Assembly (NCBI GenBank): GCA_005281725.1
Contig: SSBO01000009.1
Span: forward strand, 8,246,303 to 8,310,302
Length of the DNA stretch: 64,000 bases
DNA from: Wuchereria bancrofti
Lineage: Eukaryota; Nematoda; Chromadorea; Rhabditida; Onchocercidae
Direction: 5' to 3'
Shown one piece after another: positions 1 to 13,986 of this stretch. Within the stretch, counting starts at the first letter, position 1, and each line of letters opens with the position of its first letter. The notes beneath the pieces were generated by a model, which ran no database searches, was not told the DNA's origin, and saw only the letters and a program-made list of their open reading frames with translations. The translations under genes were made by a program, and so were the position numbers.

Positions 1-801
1 ATTCAGTGCCATTTAATTTAATTTCATGTAGTCCATCTAAAAATTTAGCTTCATTCAAGCATTATAAAATTATTACTAAATGTTTTAAAATCTAAGTTTA
101 TTTACTCCAAGGATACCACAAATCTTTTTATATTTAATTTTTCCCTAGCTTGAAAAAGCAATTCAGACTAATTTAATATCAATTAATAATAATTATTTGA
201 CACAATTTGTACAACACATTATCACTTATTGTTAATTTTATAATTTAAACAAACAGCTAAAAGGACTTTATCAATATGATGTTAGTAGTCCAAATGATGA
301 TAACAATAACGCTACACGATTGTTGTGAAGAAATAGTGATAATGCAAATAAACTGACACTTCAACAATGCAGCAACTATCATAATAATAAGAGTATGAGT
401 GAATAGAAAAATTACTTTTAAAATTTAATTTAATTGTAGAATAAGTTAAAATATTTGAATTTCACAAATGCTATACCGCAAGTAATTTCGTTACTGTTGT
501 TAAGGTAAATGAAATCAAGGTAAATGAAAATTTTTCATAGTTAAATTAACTAGCAAAAAATTATGTGAATTTCGAAACTTTCAAATTGAATTGATTAAAA
601 TTTCACCAAATAAAATGGTCAATATTTTTTTCAGATGAAAACTATTAAGTATATGTGTAAGTGTTTGTAAGTTAAGAAAGGAAAAAAAGTAATTGTTTTC
701 TTGTTGTGCAACATAAATTCCAAATTGCTAATGGATTTTAGTAAATTAACAACTATTATATCATTGTCATCAATGACATTAGAGAGGAAGAGAGAGAGAG
801 A
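1..801. other. AT-rich non-coding DNA, no gene seen
   Basis: No reading frame here has protein-like composition or paired splice sites. The stretch ends in a short GA run (about 781-801) directly against an assembly gap. Confidence 0.6.
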
Positions 802-1241
802 NNNNNNNNNNNNNNNNNNNNNNNNNNNNNNNNNNNNNNNNNNNNNNNNNNNNNNNNNNNNNNNNNNNNNNNNNNNNNNNNNNNNNNNNNNNNNNNNNNN
901 NNNNNNNNNNNNNNNNNNNNNNNNNNNNNNNNNNNNNNNNNNNNNNNNNNNNNNNNNNNNNNNNNNNNNNNNNNNNNNNNNNNNNNNNNNNNNNNNNNNN
1001 NNNNNNNNNNNNNNNNNNNNNNNNNNNNNNNNNNNNNNNNNNNNNNNNNNNNNNNNNNNNNNNNNNNNNNNNNNNNNNNNNNNNNNNNNNNNNNNNNNNN
1101 NNNNNNNNNNNNNNNNNNNNNNNNNNNNNNNNNNNNNNNNNNNNNNNNNNNNNNNNNNNNNNNNNNNNNNNNNNNNNNNNNNNNNNNNNNNNNNNNNNNN
1201 NNNNNNNNNNNNNNNNNNNNNNNNNNNNNNNNNNNNNNNNN
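802..1241. other. Assembly gap (440 N)
   Basis: There are 440 consecutive N between a GA-dinucleotide run on the left and a TTCA tetranucleotide run on the right. The flanks suggest that assembly failed in a compound microsatellite. Reading frames that cross the gap have no meaning. Confidence 0.99.
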
Positions 1242-1400
1242 TTCATTCATTCATTCATTTCATTCATTCATTCATTCATTCATTCATTCATTCATTCATT
1301 CATTCATTCATTCATTCATTCATTCATTCATTCATTCATTCATTCATTCATTCATTCATTCATTCATTCATTCATTCATTCATTCATTCATTCATTCATT
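1242..1400. repeat. (TTCA)n microsatellite
   Basis: About 40 near-perfect copies of TTCA directly follow the gap, with one early slip (CATTTCA near 1257). The true array probably extends into the N run. A looser TTTCA pentamer tract follows at about 1660-1720. Confidence 0.97.
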
Positions 1401-4400
1401 CCTAAACAAATTTACATTTTTAGAGCATTTTATAGGAATCAAAAAGAGTAAACGAAAGAAGAGAAAAAGAAAGAAAGAGGAAAACGGATATGAAAAAGTA
1501 AGCGCAATAAATGTCATTGGAATGAATCAAACCGACAATTTGTTCCATTCAATAGTCATCTTGTTAAGTGAGGTAGATTGTCGATTGTGATACATACATT
1601 ACATGCATACCTTATGTTACCTGTGGCCTATCAACAGATTAAATGATCTGTTCGATCATTTCATTCCATTTCATTTCATTTCATTTCATTTCATTCCATT
1701 TCATCTTATTTCATTTCATTCATCCTTTCACTCATTCATTCAATTTTTCAAATATAATAATGGCAAATAACCCTTTTGATAGCGCAAATGTGAAATTTGG
1801 TTTTTTATTTTTTACGCCTCATAACTCAATCTCATCATTATCGTAGAATTTGCCGATATATTATTCTTCGATGATGTGAAATTTTATTTTCAAAATGAGA
1901 AATTATTTGAAATTAGATTTAAATTCAGTCTAATTTGAAAAGAAGAAAGTCAATTCAAATAAATGTTTGTATTTTATCTTCAATAATGGAAAAAGAAATT
2001 CAATCTTTTCCTCACTTTTTTTACCACTAATTAAGATAATAATTTATAGATGTTTATTAATTGATTATTTTTTAAAATGATTATCTATCTTTTGTTTTAT
2101 CCTCCATCATTATGCACAAGTGCTTAAAAAAAGTTTATTTCCATTTTATTAATTTGATAACAAACTTTTTTTTCCTAGCTTTCATGAAAATGCAATTGCG
2201 CGAATTTCTCAAAAGTAGCGCAATTTTTTATGTATGTCAGAACCATCGGAGCCTTACTGATAAAATCTTCTTTCTTTTTTTCTAAAATTGAACTTAAATT
2301 TTGTTAGATGATCACTTAAAATAATGATCATAGAGTGAAATTTGTTCCTAAACAAATATTAGTAAATTTCTAATCTGTTCAATTAATCGATCAACATTTT
2401 GTCACATCATTGTGCATTTGAAAAGAAGAAGCAAAGATTTATCAAGGCTAGTTTCAGAGAATGATTTATACAATCATAGTAATATATTTAGCTAACAGTT
2501 ACAAGATAAGACCTAAGGGTCAGTTTTCGCCATCATTACTAACACAATAAATTTATGTTAAAATTCATTTTAAATTTTTTTAATTCTTCATTTTCAACAT
2601 TTACAAATTAAATCAAACAATTTTATTTTATTTATTTATTTTTTTTGTTTTTGTAAATTAAAATAATTTTGTTAACTAAATTATCAAAATTCTATAGTAG
2701 TATAACATGATATGAATAAAATCACTTTGCGTATGTATTTTAATCTATGATTAAAAATAAAAACAGAAAAAAATTAGGATATCGAAAAGATTAATGTTTT
2801 AGTTGCTTTGTGAGAGATAAATCCATTTTAAGCCAAAAATGATAACTGTCATCATTTTTAATTTCAGTATATGTAATCGTTACATATTATAATTCTATTC
2901 ATTTTCCGCCTCTAAAATTTTTATATTTTATAATATAAAAATATTTTATTATATTATTTATTCCAAAATATATTTTCTTCTTTTTCAACTTGATTTGTTT
3001 AATTTGGATGAATAAATTAGTCCATTTTATATTAATTGTTGTTTTTAATTTAATTTTTTCATTTTAAATTCATGTTATGCAATTTTATTTTATTCTATTT
3101 TTCTTAATCAACGCTATATCATTTTTTTTTAAATTTCATTTTATATTAGAGAAGAAATAGCTCGAAGAAATTTTTGGAGCAAAAGAGAAAAAAATCAAAT
3201 TGAATTAAATTTAAATTTAAATTGGCATGAAATTTTCGTTTTGTTATAGGTTGATTGTAAACATGAATGAATAGTGGCTCTTCAAAGAGAACCTGTTCAA
3301 AAGAGAAGAATCCCTCTTACACACCGTATCCTTTCAAAAATTATTGTCATTTATGTCACCAACGTTGTCGCTGTTTTAGTTGTATACATCAAGAAAAAAA
3401 AAAACCATTTTAATATTGGGGTAGAAATAATTTTTGCAGAACAAATTACCGCTTTCATTTAGCAATAAAAGAGAAGAATTGATAACTGATAATTAAGAAA
3501 ACAACTGATAATTGATAAATATGATAAGTTAACAAATTAAAGTTTTTATAATTATTAGATAAGAAATGATAAGAGAAGAAGAATTGTGCTCCTTTCTTTT
3601 TCTTTCTTCTTTTGTTACCTATTCTTTGTACCAATTAATCATAATACCTACATCATTAATCATTATATCTGTCCCATATCAATTAATCAGTATCATTCTT
3701 TTACATAATCATTCACAACAAATACAAGCAATTTATGCCAAAACATTAAAAAGCAAAAATGATTAGAAAATAAAAATATATCAATTTGTTTTTTCCTTTC
3801 CTATCATATCTAATCATTTTTTTTTTCATTCAGGTATTTTCATTTCCTTTTTTTCGTCCCCAAAAACGCAATTAGTAGCACAATATTGCGTCTAGTTGGC
3901 GCCATACGTCTGTTAGAACGTTGGATAATATTTTCTTTTTTTTTTCTCTGCAAAAATTTTTTGGTGGAAATTTTTTGAAAATAGCAAAAAGTATTTACAG
4001 GAAAGAGTTTGTGTGCATCTATTAATTTGCGTATATATGATAAGATTGATAAAAATGATAATACTAATGCATGATAGATGGCCAAGTTTTCATTGTTATC
4101 AATTGGTACTTAATGACAAATAAAGTTGTATTTTAAACACATATATGCTATATAGCCAAATAATTATTACCTAACAAACAAATTCATAACTTTTTATTAT
4201 GCATCATAGATTTTAATTGATTTTTGAATCCATTCATGCAGGAATAAAAAATCTTCAAGAAATAACTAGGCTTTTATTATACGATAAACACACCGTAGGC
4301 TCATTTAACGTGATCATTTTTAAGCCTCAATGCTAAGCTTAAAACAATTACTTTTTACTCCATTTAAATATTTATTGCATTTGCCTAAAAAATTTTCGTA

Positions 4401-7400
4401 TTTTTGCCATAAAACCATAAAAGATGGATTCATTTTAAATATTTTTTACTCAATGCCTACTTTTTAACTTTCAGTCTAAAAAAAATTGATAGTAATTTAT
4501 TTATTTCTTTGAGGAAAAAGAAATTTCCAGTGCAAATATGATGAGAATTTTTTCCAAAATCAACAAAGAAAAAAAAATGAAATGGATGAATGTGTTAGTT
4601 TTGAAAAGGTGAGGCTACTGTTTGCACACCTGTAATATTCACTTTAAGCTCCTTTTTTTTCTAGTGCATTTTGCCCTTTTTATTAAGCTGTAAGATTTAT
4701 CACTTCATTTTATGAATGAAATCAAAAAAAAAAGCAATCAAGAAGTCCTAATTAGATAATTAATTCTTAAATTAACTATTTACAGAATGCATTTTTCTTT
4801 TTAAATTATTAACCTACGACAAAATGTAATTTCCAAATTTTCTTTTTTTTCAATGATGAAATTTCACTTAAAAAACATCAATACAAACAATATGAATTAC
4901 ATTAGCTGATTAATTGATCCATTAATTAGTAATATTTAATGAAACAAAAGTATAAAAAATTGGTTTTTATTAACTTTATAGATAAAACAATTAATTTATA
5001 ACACATGCTTTTCTTACTTGCATTATTTTCTCACGAAGCTTTTCGTAATTAGATGACTGTTAAAGAATTTTCTCTTTTTGATATGACAAGAATTTTATTT
5101 TAAGGAAAATAATATTTCAAAAGCTTTGAATTAATAACAGAAATGACAGGAACGAATAATAAATATTGTAAGAGCAATTGATGATCATTGTTAGATGGTA
5201 ACTTGTCACATGAAGTATTAGGTAAATCGGATATTACTGCTACTTATCTATTACTTATATACATGTTTAGCTGATGATAAGTACACTTAATCATACAAAA
5301 AAGAAAAAAAAAACAGATATATATCTTTTTGAAAAATATATTTTATTCTTCTTTATACCTTCCCGCGGTTTCCCGCGATTATATATAATATTGAATGTAC
5401 TGAAAATTATATATTATTGGGATAGCAATAGCAAAAGTACAAATTCGAAAGTTATAGGTTGAACAAGAAATAAAAACAAAATGCATCCTTTTTTAAAACT
5501 AATCAATTTGATGTGAAACATTTGTCAATACTCATTGACAATTGATCGCAGACGAATACTGAAATTATTGCTTTCAATTTTTTTTCTGAAAAATTTGAGA
5601 TGAATATTATTTGAAAAAATATTTTTAATTTTTTATCATTCAAAAAAACATAACGCACTAAGATTAGGTTATAAGTTAATTTTAATTCAATAAATAATTG
5701 AATTACTCTTTCATAATAAATCAAATATAATAAATTCTATAAGTATAATAACTAAGATATGAAAATCTAAAATATAGAGAATTGTAAAGGAGTAAATACA
5801 ATTATTATTATTATCATTACTGTTAATTATTTTCCATTCATGTAATAAATAATAAAAAATCCTTTTTTACTGACTAAATTAAAATTAAAATTAAAAATTA
5901 AGTATTAAAGAAAAAGAAAATTAATTAAACTTTATTGATAAATCTAATCATATCAATTAATTTATAAATTATATAAAATGAGAAGAAAAATACATTTATA
6001 TCGTTGTTTTTTCGTTGTTTCATTGAAATCAAATCAAAATCAATTTCAAACTCCGCCCTTTTTCATTTTCGCATTCTATTTGATATTTATTTTTCAATGT
6101 TACAAGGCGGAGCATTCATCAGCTGCTTCTATAATACAATGATACTAATCGTTATATACAAGTGTGTGTGTGTGTATGTGTTTGTATGTGTGTATGTGTA
6201 GGATATGTGTTCAAATGTAGGGATAGAGAGAGGGAATGAAGAGAGAGAGAGAGAGAGAGAGAGGGAGGGAGAAAGAGAGAGAGAGATTTGGATAATTTAT
6301 TCGTGTCTAAAATATTTTAGCTATGAATGATATCTATACATTTTTTTTATAACTATTTTTTTTTTTCTACAATATTTCATTTATGCTAAATGTTTCAAGT
6401 TTTTTTTTTTTTTAAATTTCATTTTATATTAATTGTTGACAATCTTATAATAATTTTTTGTTTTATTTATACAAATTTAGTCAATGATTTTATTTCGGCC
6501 ATAATATTAAAATGAGCTAAAATTTGGACAAATATTTGATTATATATGTATTTGTTAGAATTAATAAAAGTATTGATTAAAATATATTTTATTTATTTTT
6601 TTCATTTATTTCTGTATTTGTTTTTAATTTGATTAGATATTTTAAATTGAAAATGCACTTTTTTTTTTACATTCATAAGAATGGCTTTTTTAAAAAAATA
6701 GAGTAAAATATAAATAATCATTAGTTTTTTGATAGAGCTAAATTGGTAAAAATTTTTTTTACTACCATTATTTTTTAACATGATAAGAAAAAAATAAAAT
6801 CTAAGTAAATTATATTTTGTTACAAATCAACACATTTAATGGTAACTATTTACGAGTAATTTTAATTTAAAATAGCTATAGAACACAATCTGTTTGAAGA
6901 AATTTTTATTTCATTCATATATTCTGATTAAAATTATCAAACAAAACTAATTTATCAATTATTAAATAACTCTCATTTGATTACTGTATGATTAATTAAT
7001 TAAGATAAATTTTTTGCTAACTTCTATTACATTTAAAATTTTTCATCTGTAAAATTTGCTATCCGTATGCAACTCTTTCCATTATTCATTTTTCATTTTA
7101 AATAATTTAAATCATCAGAATCAGTTATGTAGATTAAAGGGAAAAAATAATGATTTAAGAATTGAAATTGCATGACATATCGTAATCCTTCTCCTTCTAG
7201 CATCTTAGCTGTTGTTAGTTTAAAAATGGATACGTCCTATCATATCATTGATCTGATTAACTGTAATTGGTGATAAGGTTGTCAAGGGAAATACATGAAC
7301 ACTAATGCTTTAGTTACCACATACTATCACTGAAATTTTATTACTGAGTTAGCAAATTTGAATATTTTTCAAAAAAATTCTTAAAATTTCATCTATTGAT

Positions 7401-10370
7401 AACAATTAATAGTTAAGACGACATGTCTTGTTTACTTTGATGTATTGAAGTAAGTAAGCCTTCGTATAATATTAAATTTATTAATTATTATAACAACATA
7501 TTTTCATTTTATTTACAACTAATTCACCTCTATCATTTACTAAAATATAATTACCGTAACTTATGCAATTTATTTTTTCTAAAGTAAATTTTTCATCCTC
7601 AAAATTGACTCTAAGAATTATCTTAGTATTTATACCAATAAATACCAATTCGATATAACATTAGAATTTAAAATTTCTAATGACAAATCCATATTTAAAT
7701 TAATAATAGAAACATTTTATTTTAATCACATCATAGCACTTGAAAGAATTCTAAACAGATGTTTACATTCTGTTAAATATTTCATTAACGAGGGTATCTT
7801 CAAGATCTGTTGAATAATTGCTTCAAGTTTATTAAGCTTTTACAATGAAACAGATCTTGATTTCTGTTTAAATTTAAATTTGAATTTGAAATATGAGAAA
7901 TTTGAATTTATTAAAATGCCAAATATGCTACGAACATTGATTACAAAAGATGAAATGAACACTATATGTATAAGCCGATTACGGTGACATTTTTATATAA
8001 GTTGATGACATTATTTAATCCGGTGTAGCCAACAAAAGGTCATCTTACTAATCTTGTGACATTTATATTTGGTTGTGAAAATGATTTATTACACGAATCA
8101 TTCGACAACTTTCACTTACACTACATATTTAGGTTTTTCTAACAATTGAAACATAACTTAATTAATATTAATCTCTGTATTTACAGTATCCATCGAGAAT
8201 ACAAACAAGCAAACGTATAGTAATTTATTTGCATGCTAAAGTTAAAGGTCATATAATTGCGTTGTCTTGATTTTTGCATATTTAAATGATTACCAACCAT
8301 ATAATCTTCACTGAGATATTTGCACAATTAAATTGTTTCGATAAGCATTACAAATGTATTTCAATCAAACTGTACTGAAATGTTTGATATTTGAGTTCAT
8401 TACGATTTATCAATGTTTAATCATAATATCATTTGCATTTATCAAATTTTCAATAAGATTATAACTACATAGTTTCTACCCTATTTCATAATCTCTTGTT
8501 TCTAAAATGCAAATTTTTTTTTTCGAATTTTGTTTTAGGTATTTAATAGTTTTTTTTTTTTTGAAATTAAGCATCATCAAACTACTCACTTATAATTTTT
8601 CACTTCTATCTTTAAGCGCAAATTACAACTACTTCATCTTTTAATTTTTCCGTAATATATCATTGTTATGTCCACTTCATTTTAAAAAAAGGAAAAAAGT
8701 AAATTTTCTTGTTTTCAGAGGAAAACAAGAAAAAAAGATGAAATCATGGTTTTTCTCAGATAATATTTGTGAAAAGTATGCAAATATTTCGAAATAAGTT
8801 ATACAAATATTACCTTTTTTTAAAATTTAGATTCTATATTTTAAACTCTTTACTGTTTCATTTATTATTGAATAATTTTAACTTTAGATTTTCTTTAAAT
8901 TCTTTTCTTCTCTCTCCATTTTTTTTCTCTCTCTCTTTCTCTTTCTGTTTTTGGCAAAGCTTTAATACTGAAACTAATTTTCTCAAATGCTACACGTCTC
9001 ACTTTCTGATAAAGCTTTCATCCTGAAACTCTTTTTGTTCAGCTATTCTTTAACTGAATTTGTTGTAATCGTATTTATCATTTATTGATTTCAAATTTAT
9101 TCCTAACATTTATTCATCTTTCAATTTTTAATTTTCAATGCCAACTTTTGTTTGTTTGCAAAATTGCTGTACTGATAATTTCACATTACGAAGCTAAATT
9201 TTATACCGTACTCCCAGGCGAATCACATCTTTCCCATTACGATAGATTCGTGCATGCGTGTATGTGTGCATTGCGCGTGTATATTTGCGCACTTTCTGCC
9301 AGGAAACGGTATGTTAATTTTATTTTTTTTTTGTCACAAAATTTGTCATCGAATTAAACAAATTTATACATTTGATCTGCAAAATTCTCTTCATAACTCG
9401 CATAAAAGTAAATAATCAATGAATGATTAGATCAAATCGATTTGATCGATCAATTTTATTCGTTTTCATTTTCACTGGAAAATAAATTTTCAAGACGGAA
9501 ACGATCTCGTGTATCCTTTTTTTTTTAAATTCATTCCTTTTTTTCTTTTTTTCCTTTTTCTTTTCTTTTTTGTTTCTCGACGCAAATCGATAATTCGATA
9601 ATGTCATGTGTTTTTGCACCGTAGCTTATCAATACTGACAAGATATTGATTTTTGATCAAGATTTTTGATTTATACAATGAATACTTTTTTTTTTAAGTG
9701 ATCAGCTTTTATAATTTTCATAAATGATAACATTTAAATTCATTACTAAAAAAATTTTTCTTGTTAAATTATTACTATACATATATGCGTTTGTGGTTAG
9801 TGTTGTAATCAAATGATAATATTTAAAAATCCATTTAAATTAGTTTTTCTCTTACGTAATTATAGTACATATATCTTATTTGTAATGAATTTAAATTTTC
9901 ACATTATATATTTTTGCTATATTATAAAAAAAAAAATGCAACATTTTTAATCAAATGATAAAAATTCTTTTTTCGGATTTACTTATCACTTTCCTTTAAA
10001 AAAAGATGAAGAAGCATTAGGCTATTATTTTTTAGCTGTTTATTTAGTGACAGAAGAAATAAAAATTCCAATCGTTTATCGATTCCAATCAAATCGATTC
10101 TCAAATTATCGCTATCCAATCGTTTAGCTCAATCTGTCGAAGTATTTCACACCCTATTCATTCCTTCAGCTGTTCATCCATTTTTTCTTTTTTTTTTTCA
10201 GTTTTTAGTCTATTTACCAAAGTGTACAGTTAAGAGCTATTGCTAGTGCCTATTTGGCGCTGAATGAATTGTCGTGGTGATTTGTGATGATAATGATGAT
10301 ATTGATGTTGATAATGATGATGATAATGATGATGTGATAGTTCATCATCGTGGTTTTAACTTTAATTCAG
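1401..10370. other. Long AT-rich non-coding stretch upstream of the F-box gene
   Basis: I found no convincing exon on either strand. Reading frames are short and built from homopolymer-rich codons. Visible features are a TTTCA pentamer tract (about 1660-1720), a GT-rich then GA-rich tract (about 6162-6286), many T and A runs, and a somewhat more GC-rich patch at about 9205-9310 of unknown role. A GAT/GATGAT-rich patch at about 10285-10335 lies just before the F-box start and may be outron or 5' UTR. Confidence 0.5.
6162..6286. repeat. Compound (GT)n / (GA)n microsatellite
   Basis: An impure GT run with GTAT interruptions is followed within about 20 bases by a long GA run. This is simple-sequence DNA with no coding potential. 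Confidence 0.9.
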
Positions 10371-13300
10371 ATGGCAGCCGACGTTTGCGCTGAGCAGGTA
10401 TAAAATTTTTCCTTTTTAGTTTGCTAGTTTGTTTATTTATTTTTTTTTCTTTTATCTTTTTTTTTTCGAATAAATTTCGCAATAATTATGAAATTCATTT
10501 ATTTTTCATATTTAAATTTCAAAATTTTAACCAAGACTTATTTTATTATGTTTAACATAAAATTTAATTAATACTATTAATTAATATTTTCGTTTTTTTT
10601 CTTCTCAATTATGAATTAATATTGTTTGTCTTGTTAGCTTACTTTTTTTTTGAACTTTTCGAGCTAAATTTTTGTAAGCTTATTCATCTTTTCTCTTTTT
10701 TTATAGAGCATTAATCAATCTTGAATGAATTCTTCTTTAACTCTAAACTAATTTGTAATTTACGCTCATCCATTTTCCAAGATCTCAGAATTTCATTAAA
10801 ATGATTGTATTTTTAAATTAACAATTGAATAACTCTAAATATACTGATAATTTTTTCATTTATTATGATACAAAAGTTATTTCGTTTACTACATTTAGGA
10901 AGTTTTTTTTTGATTACTCAAAAGATGAAATTTCAAGTCATGAAGGTTAGCTTTTAGCGTAAACAGCTATTTTGTAATTTTTTTTGCATAAATATTACAA
11001 AATCATTGAGACTAAAAAGTTATTCTTACTAAAAAAAAATCTACTGATTGAGAAAATTACAATTTATAAATCTAGTAAGATTATAATTAATCTGATCAAT
11101 GATGGCATAAATTTGAAATGTCATAAATTGAAATGGTAGGAACTGAATAATTCTATAGCTGTTTTTTTGTTTTTTTAATGTTTTTTTTTGATGTCACATT
11201 TGTATCAAAGCAAAGTGAAACAGAAGTAAAAAATAAATTGTAAACCAAGAGATTTTTCCATTCTAAAAAGAATTAATTATTTGTGAAATATTCGAAAAAG
11301 CAAGTTATATTTCTTCAAATGAAATTACTATTAACTGTCGCGATTATGAATTTAATTAATTTAATATTCCCAGAATATTAATTCGACAAAAAAGTTTTAA
11401 AAAAGTTTAATTTTTTTTAGCTACCATCAACATCATATGCGACCACAACGACAATTTCATCGTCCTCAAACACATCAATCATGCAAGCTTCAGAAGCAAT
11501 AATCAAGGTAGCAACTTCTTCCACCACTCTTCTCCTCGGATCATGTTATATGAGTCAAAATACATCGCCAATCTCATTTAACAATCGTCAGGTATGTACA
11601 GGTTAGGACACATTGCGCAAGCAAACAAACAAACAAAACAAGTGGACAAACAAACAAAGCAAGCAAGCAAACAACAGAGAACATTAATTAAAAAATTTTT
11701 TTTCAATCCTAAAAAGACACTTTATAAATGAATTTATCTACTATTTGTTTGCTGTAAAATTTTTAATGTTATTAATAAAAATTGAATTAATTTAAGTTAA
11801 AGCCTGCATTGAAAAAAGAATTCAGTTTTTATAAATTAAGAAATTCAACCAAAAAAAAAAAGTAAGAAATCAATTAAATTCATAAATTATCTTTATAAAA
11901 CAGGATGATGAAAAAGCTGGAACAGCATTTGCAATATCGTTATTACCTCCTGAAATACATTTGCATATTTTGAAACATTTACCACGATACGATATTGATA
12001 ATTGTCGATTTGTTTGCAAAAGATGGAAGGAAATGATCGATCGTAATAGCCATTCGCTCAGGAAACATCTCATACAAATGCTCGAACTTCGAGAATACAA
12101 ATCTCGATTCATCCTAACTTTAAAGTATATTTCATGTCTTACATATTAAATTATTGCACTGTATTTGAATAAAGATGCAACTAAGCCTGAAAAAATTAAA
12201 TTGTTCTTTTTAAATAATATATGCTTTATATATATATATTATGATCCTTTACTTCTTAAGTTAGCCTTTGACAATTAATCAAGGAAAGGAAATTGAAATT
12301 AAGTAAACCGCAGGGTACCAGTAATAGTAAAAAAAAAAAAGAAATCAAACAATTTATACGGCAAATTTAAAATTTCACTACTGAAATGAACTGAGTAGAA
12401 AGCTGACTTTCTTAAAATATAATAACGTAGAAATTTTTGCATATTTCAAAAAATATGACGAAAATTTGAATAGCTAGTTTTAATTTTAAATAATTAAATT
12501 CACTACTTAAGTAAGATAATAGTTTGAATAATTAGCTAATTTGACTAGGTAGTTTAAAATGTTTATTAATCTTAATTGAATCTCTTTAGAACAATAGCTT
12601 AGATTAATTGTTTCGTTAATTAGGATGTGAAATTTTAAACAAATGACAATTGGATAACATTGTTTAACTGTTATAGATACCACTCACTACAAATTCTTTT
12701 GTTCCCTTGTAATTTTATATCAATAAATTTTCCCTAAAAATCAACTTAAAATTTCAATCAATTAATGTCAGATTAATTTCTCTTTGTTTATTGAAATGCA
12801 AAATAAATTGTTAATAGTTAAGTTAGATGACATTTTGATAATTAATATCATTGTAGTAAAGAAATTATGCACAAATGCTAAACAAATGTAGAAATATTGA
12901 ATTTATAGAAAGAAAGGAATGGAAGAAATATTTAAAGAGAATTTAACTGATAGCTTTTCGAAGCAACTGCGCCAATTTTAACTATGTGAATAGTAAGAGA
13001 ATAATGATAAAGTGATAATGGTTGAGAAGTACAAGGTACATTGTAAGCCATAGCAAAGAGCTATTTAATCAATCTTTTACCGTATTTTTGAACAGCTGTT
13101 TGAGTATTACATACACACATGTAGAATATCATTGATAAAATTAATTTAATAGCAATAATTTTAATTTTTTTTTTTTGTTTAATTAACAAAGATTTTTTCT
13201 GAAAGTATGAGGAATGCCTTATGTGCATTAATATCATAGCATAGATGATTATATTTAAATTTTGCGTAATTTAATTCATTATCTAGTTCAATGTTTTTGT

Positions 13301-13954
13301 GTCTAATTCATGATCTAATTTAAATTTTGTATCTAATTCAAAGTTTGTGTGATTTAGTTTAAAGTTTGCATTTTTTTTTTAAAGTCCGATCTAATTCAAA
13401 GTTATAAATCTTGATTCAGTAGAAATAATGGGAAATACAGTGCTCTATAAATGGATAGGAAATACTACATAGAATACAATACTATGTAGAATGAATTTAA
13501 TCATAAATTGTAATTTATTGTTATCTAATCATTAGATCAATAGATCTTAATATGAACAATTAAAATTTAACTTACTAATTATTAATAATATTTGAAAAAT
13601 ATATGCGCTCAAAAAATATTATTGATGCTTCCCATTGCATAAACTTAGACACTAGATGTATTAAAATAAGAACGAATAAGATAACATAATCAAATCTGTA
13701 AATTCTTTAAACTTATTTTACTTCAAATAAAACCAATCAAATGCATTTTCATAACGAATATTTTAAATTATTATACATAAATTTAAGATATTTCAAAAAA
13801 AAAATATATATATATAGCTGTATATATATTTTTTGCAGTTGTTCAAATCTTCTAAAAAGTTGGACATTTTGCGAACATATTACAAGTCGTCCGTCTTTTG
13901 GTCTTGGAAAACGTCGACGTACGAGGACTTTAACAACACTTTGCAATAATGAAG

Positions 13955-13986
<32 letters not shown>

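Noticed and set aside
701..1405. Open frame of N and Phe/Ile/His/Ser repeats
   Set aside because: It crosses the assembly gap and then reads the TTCA microsatellite.
3840..4085. 81-codon minus-strand open frame with a hydrophobic start
   Set aside because: Codon use follows local A/T runs; no domain, no acceptor or donor pairs and no neighbours that fit.
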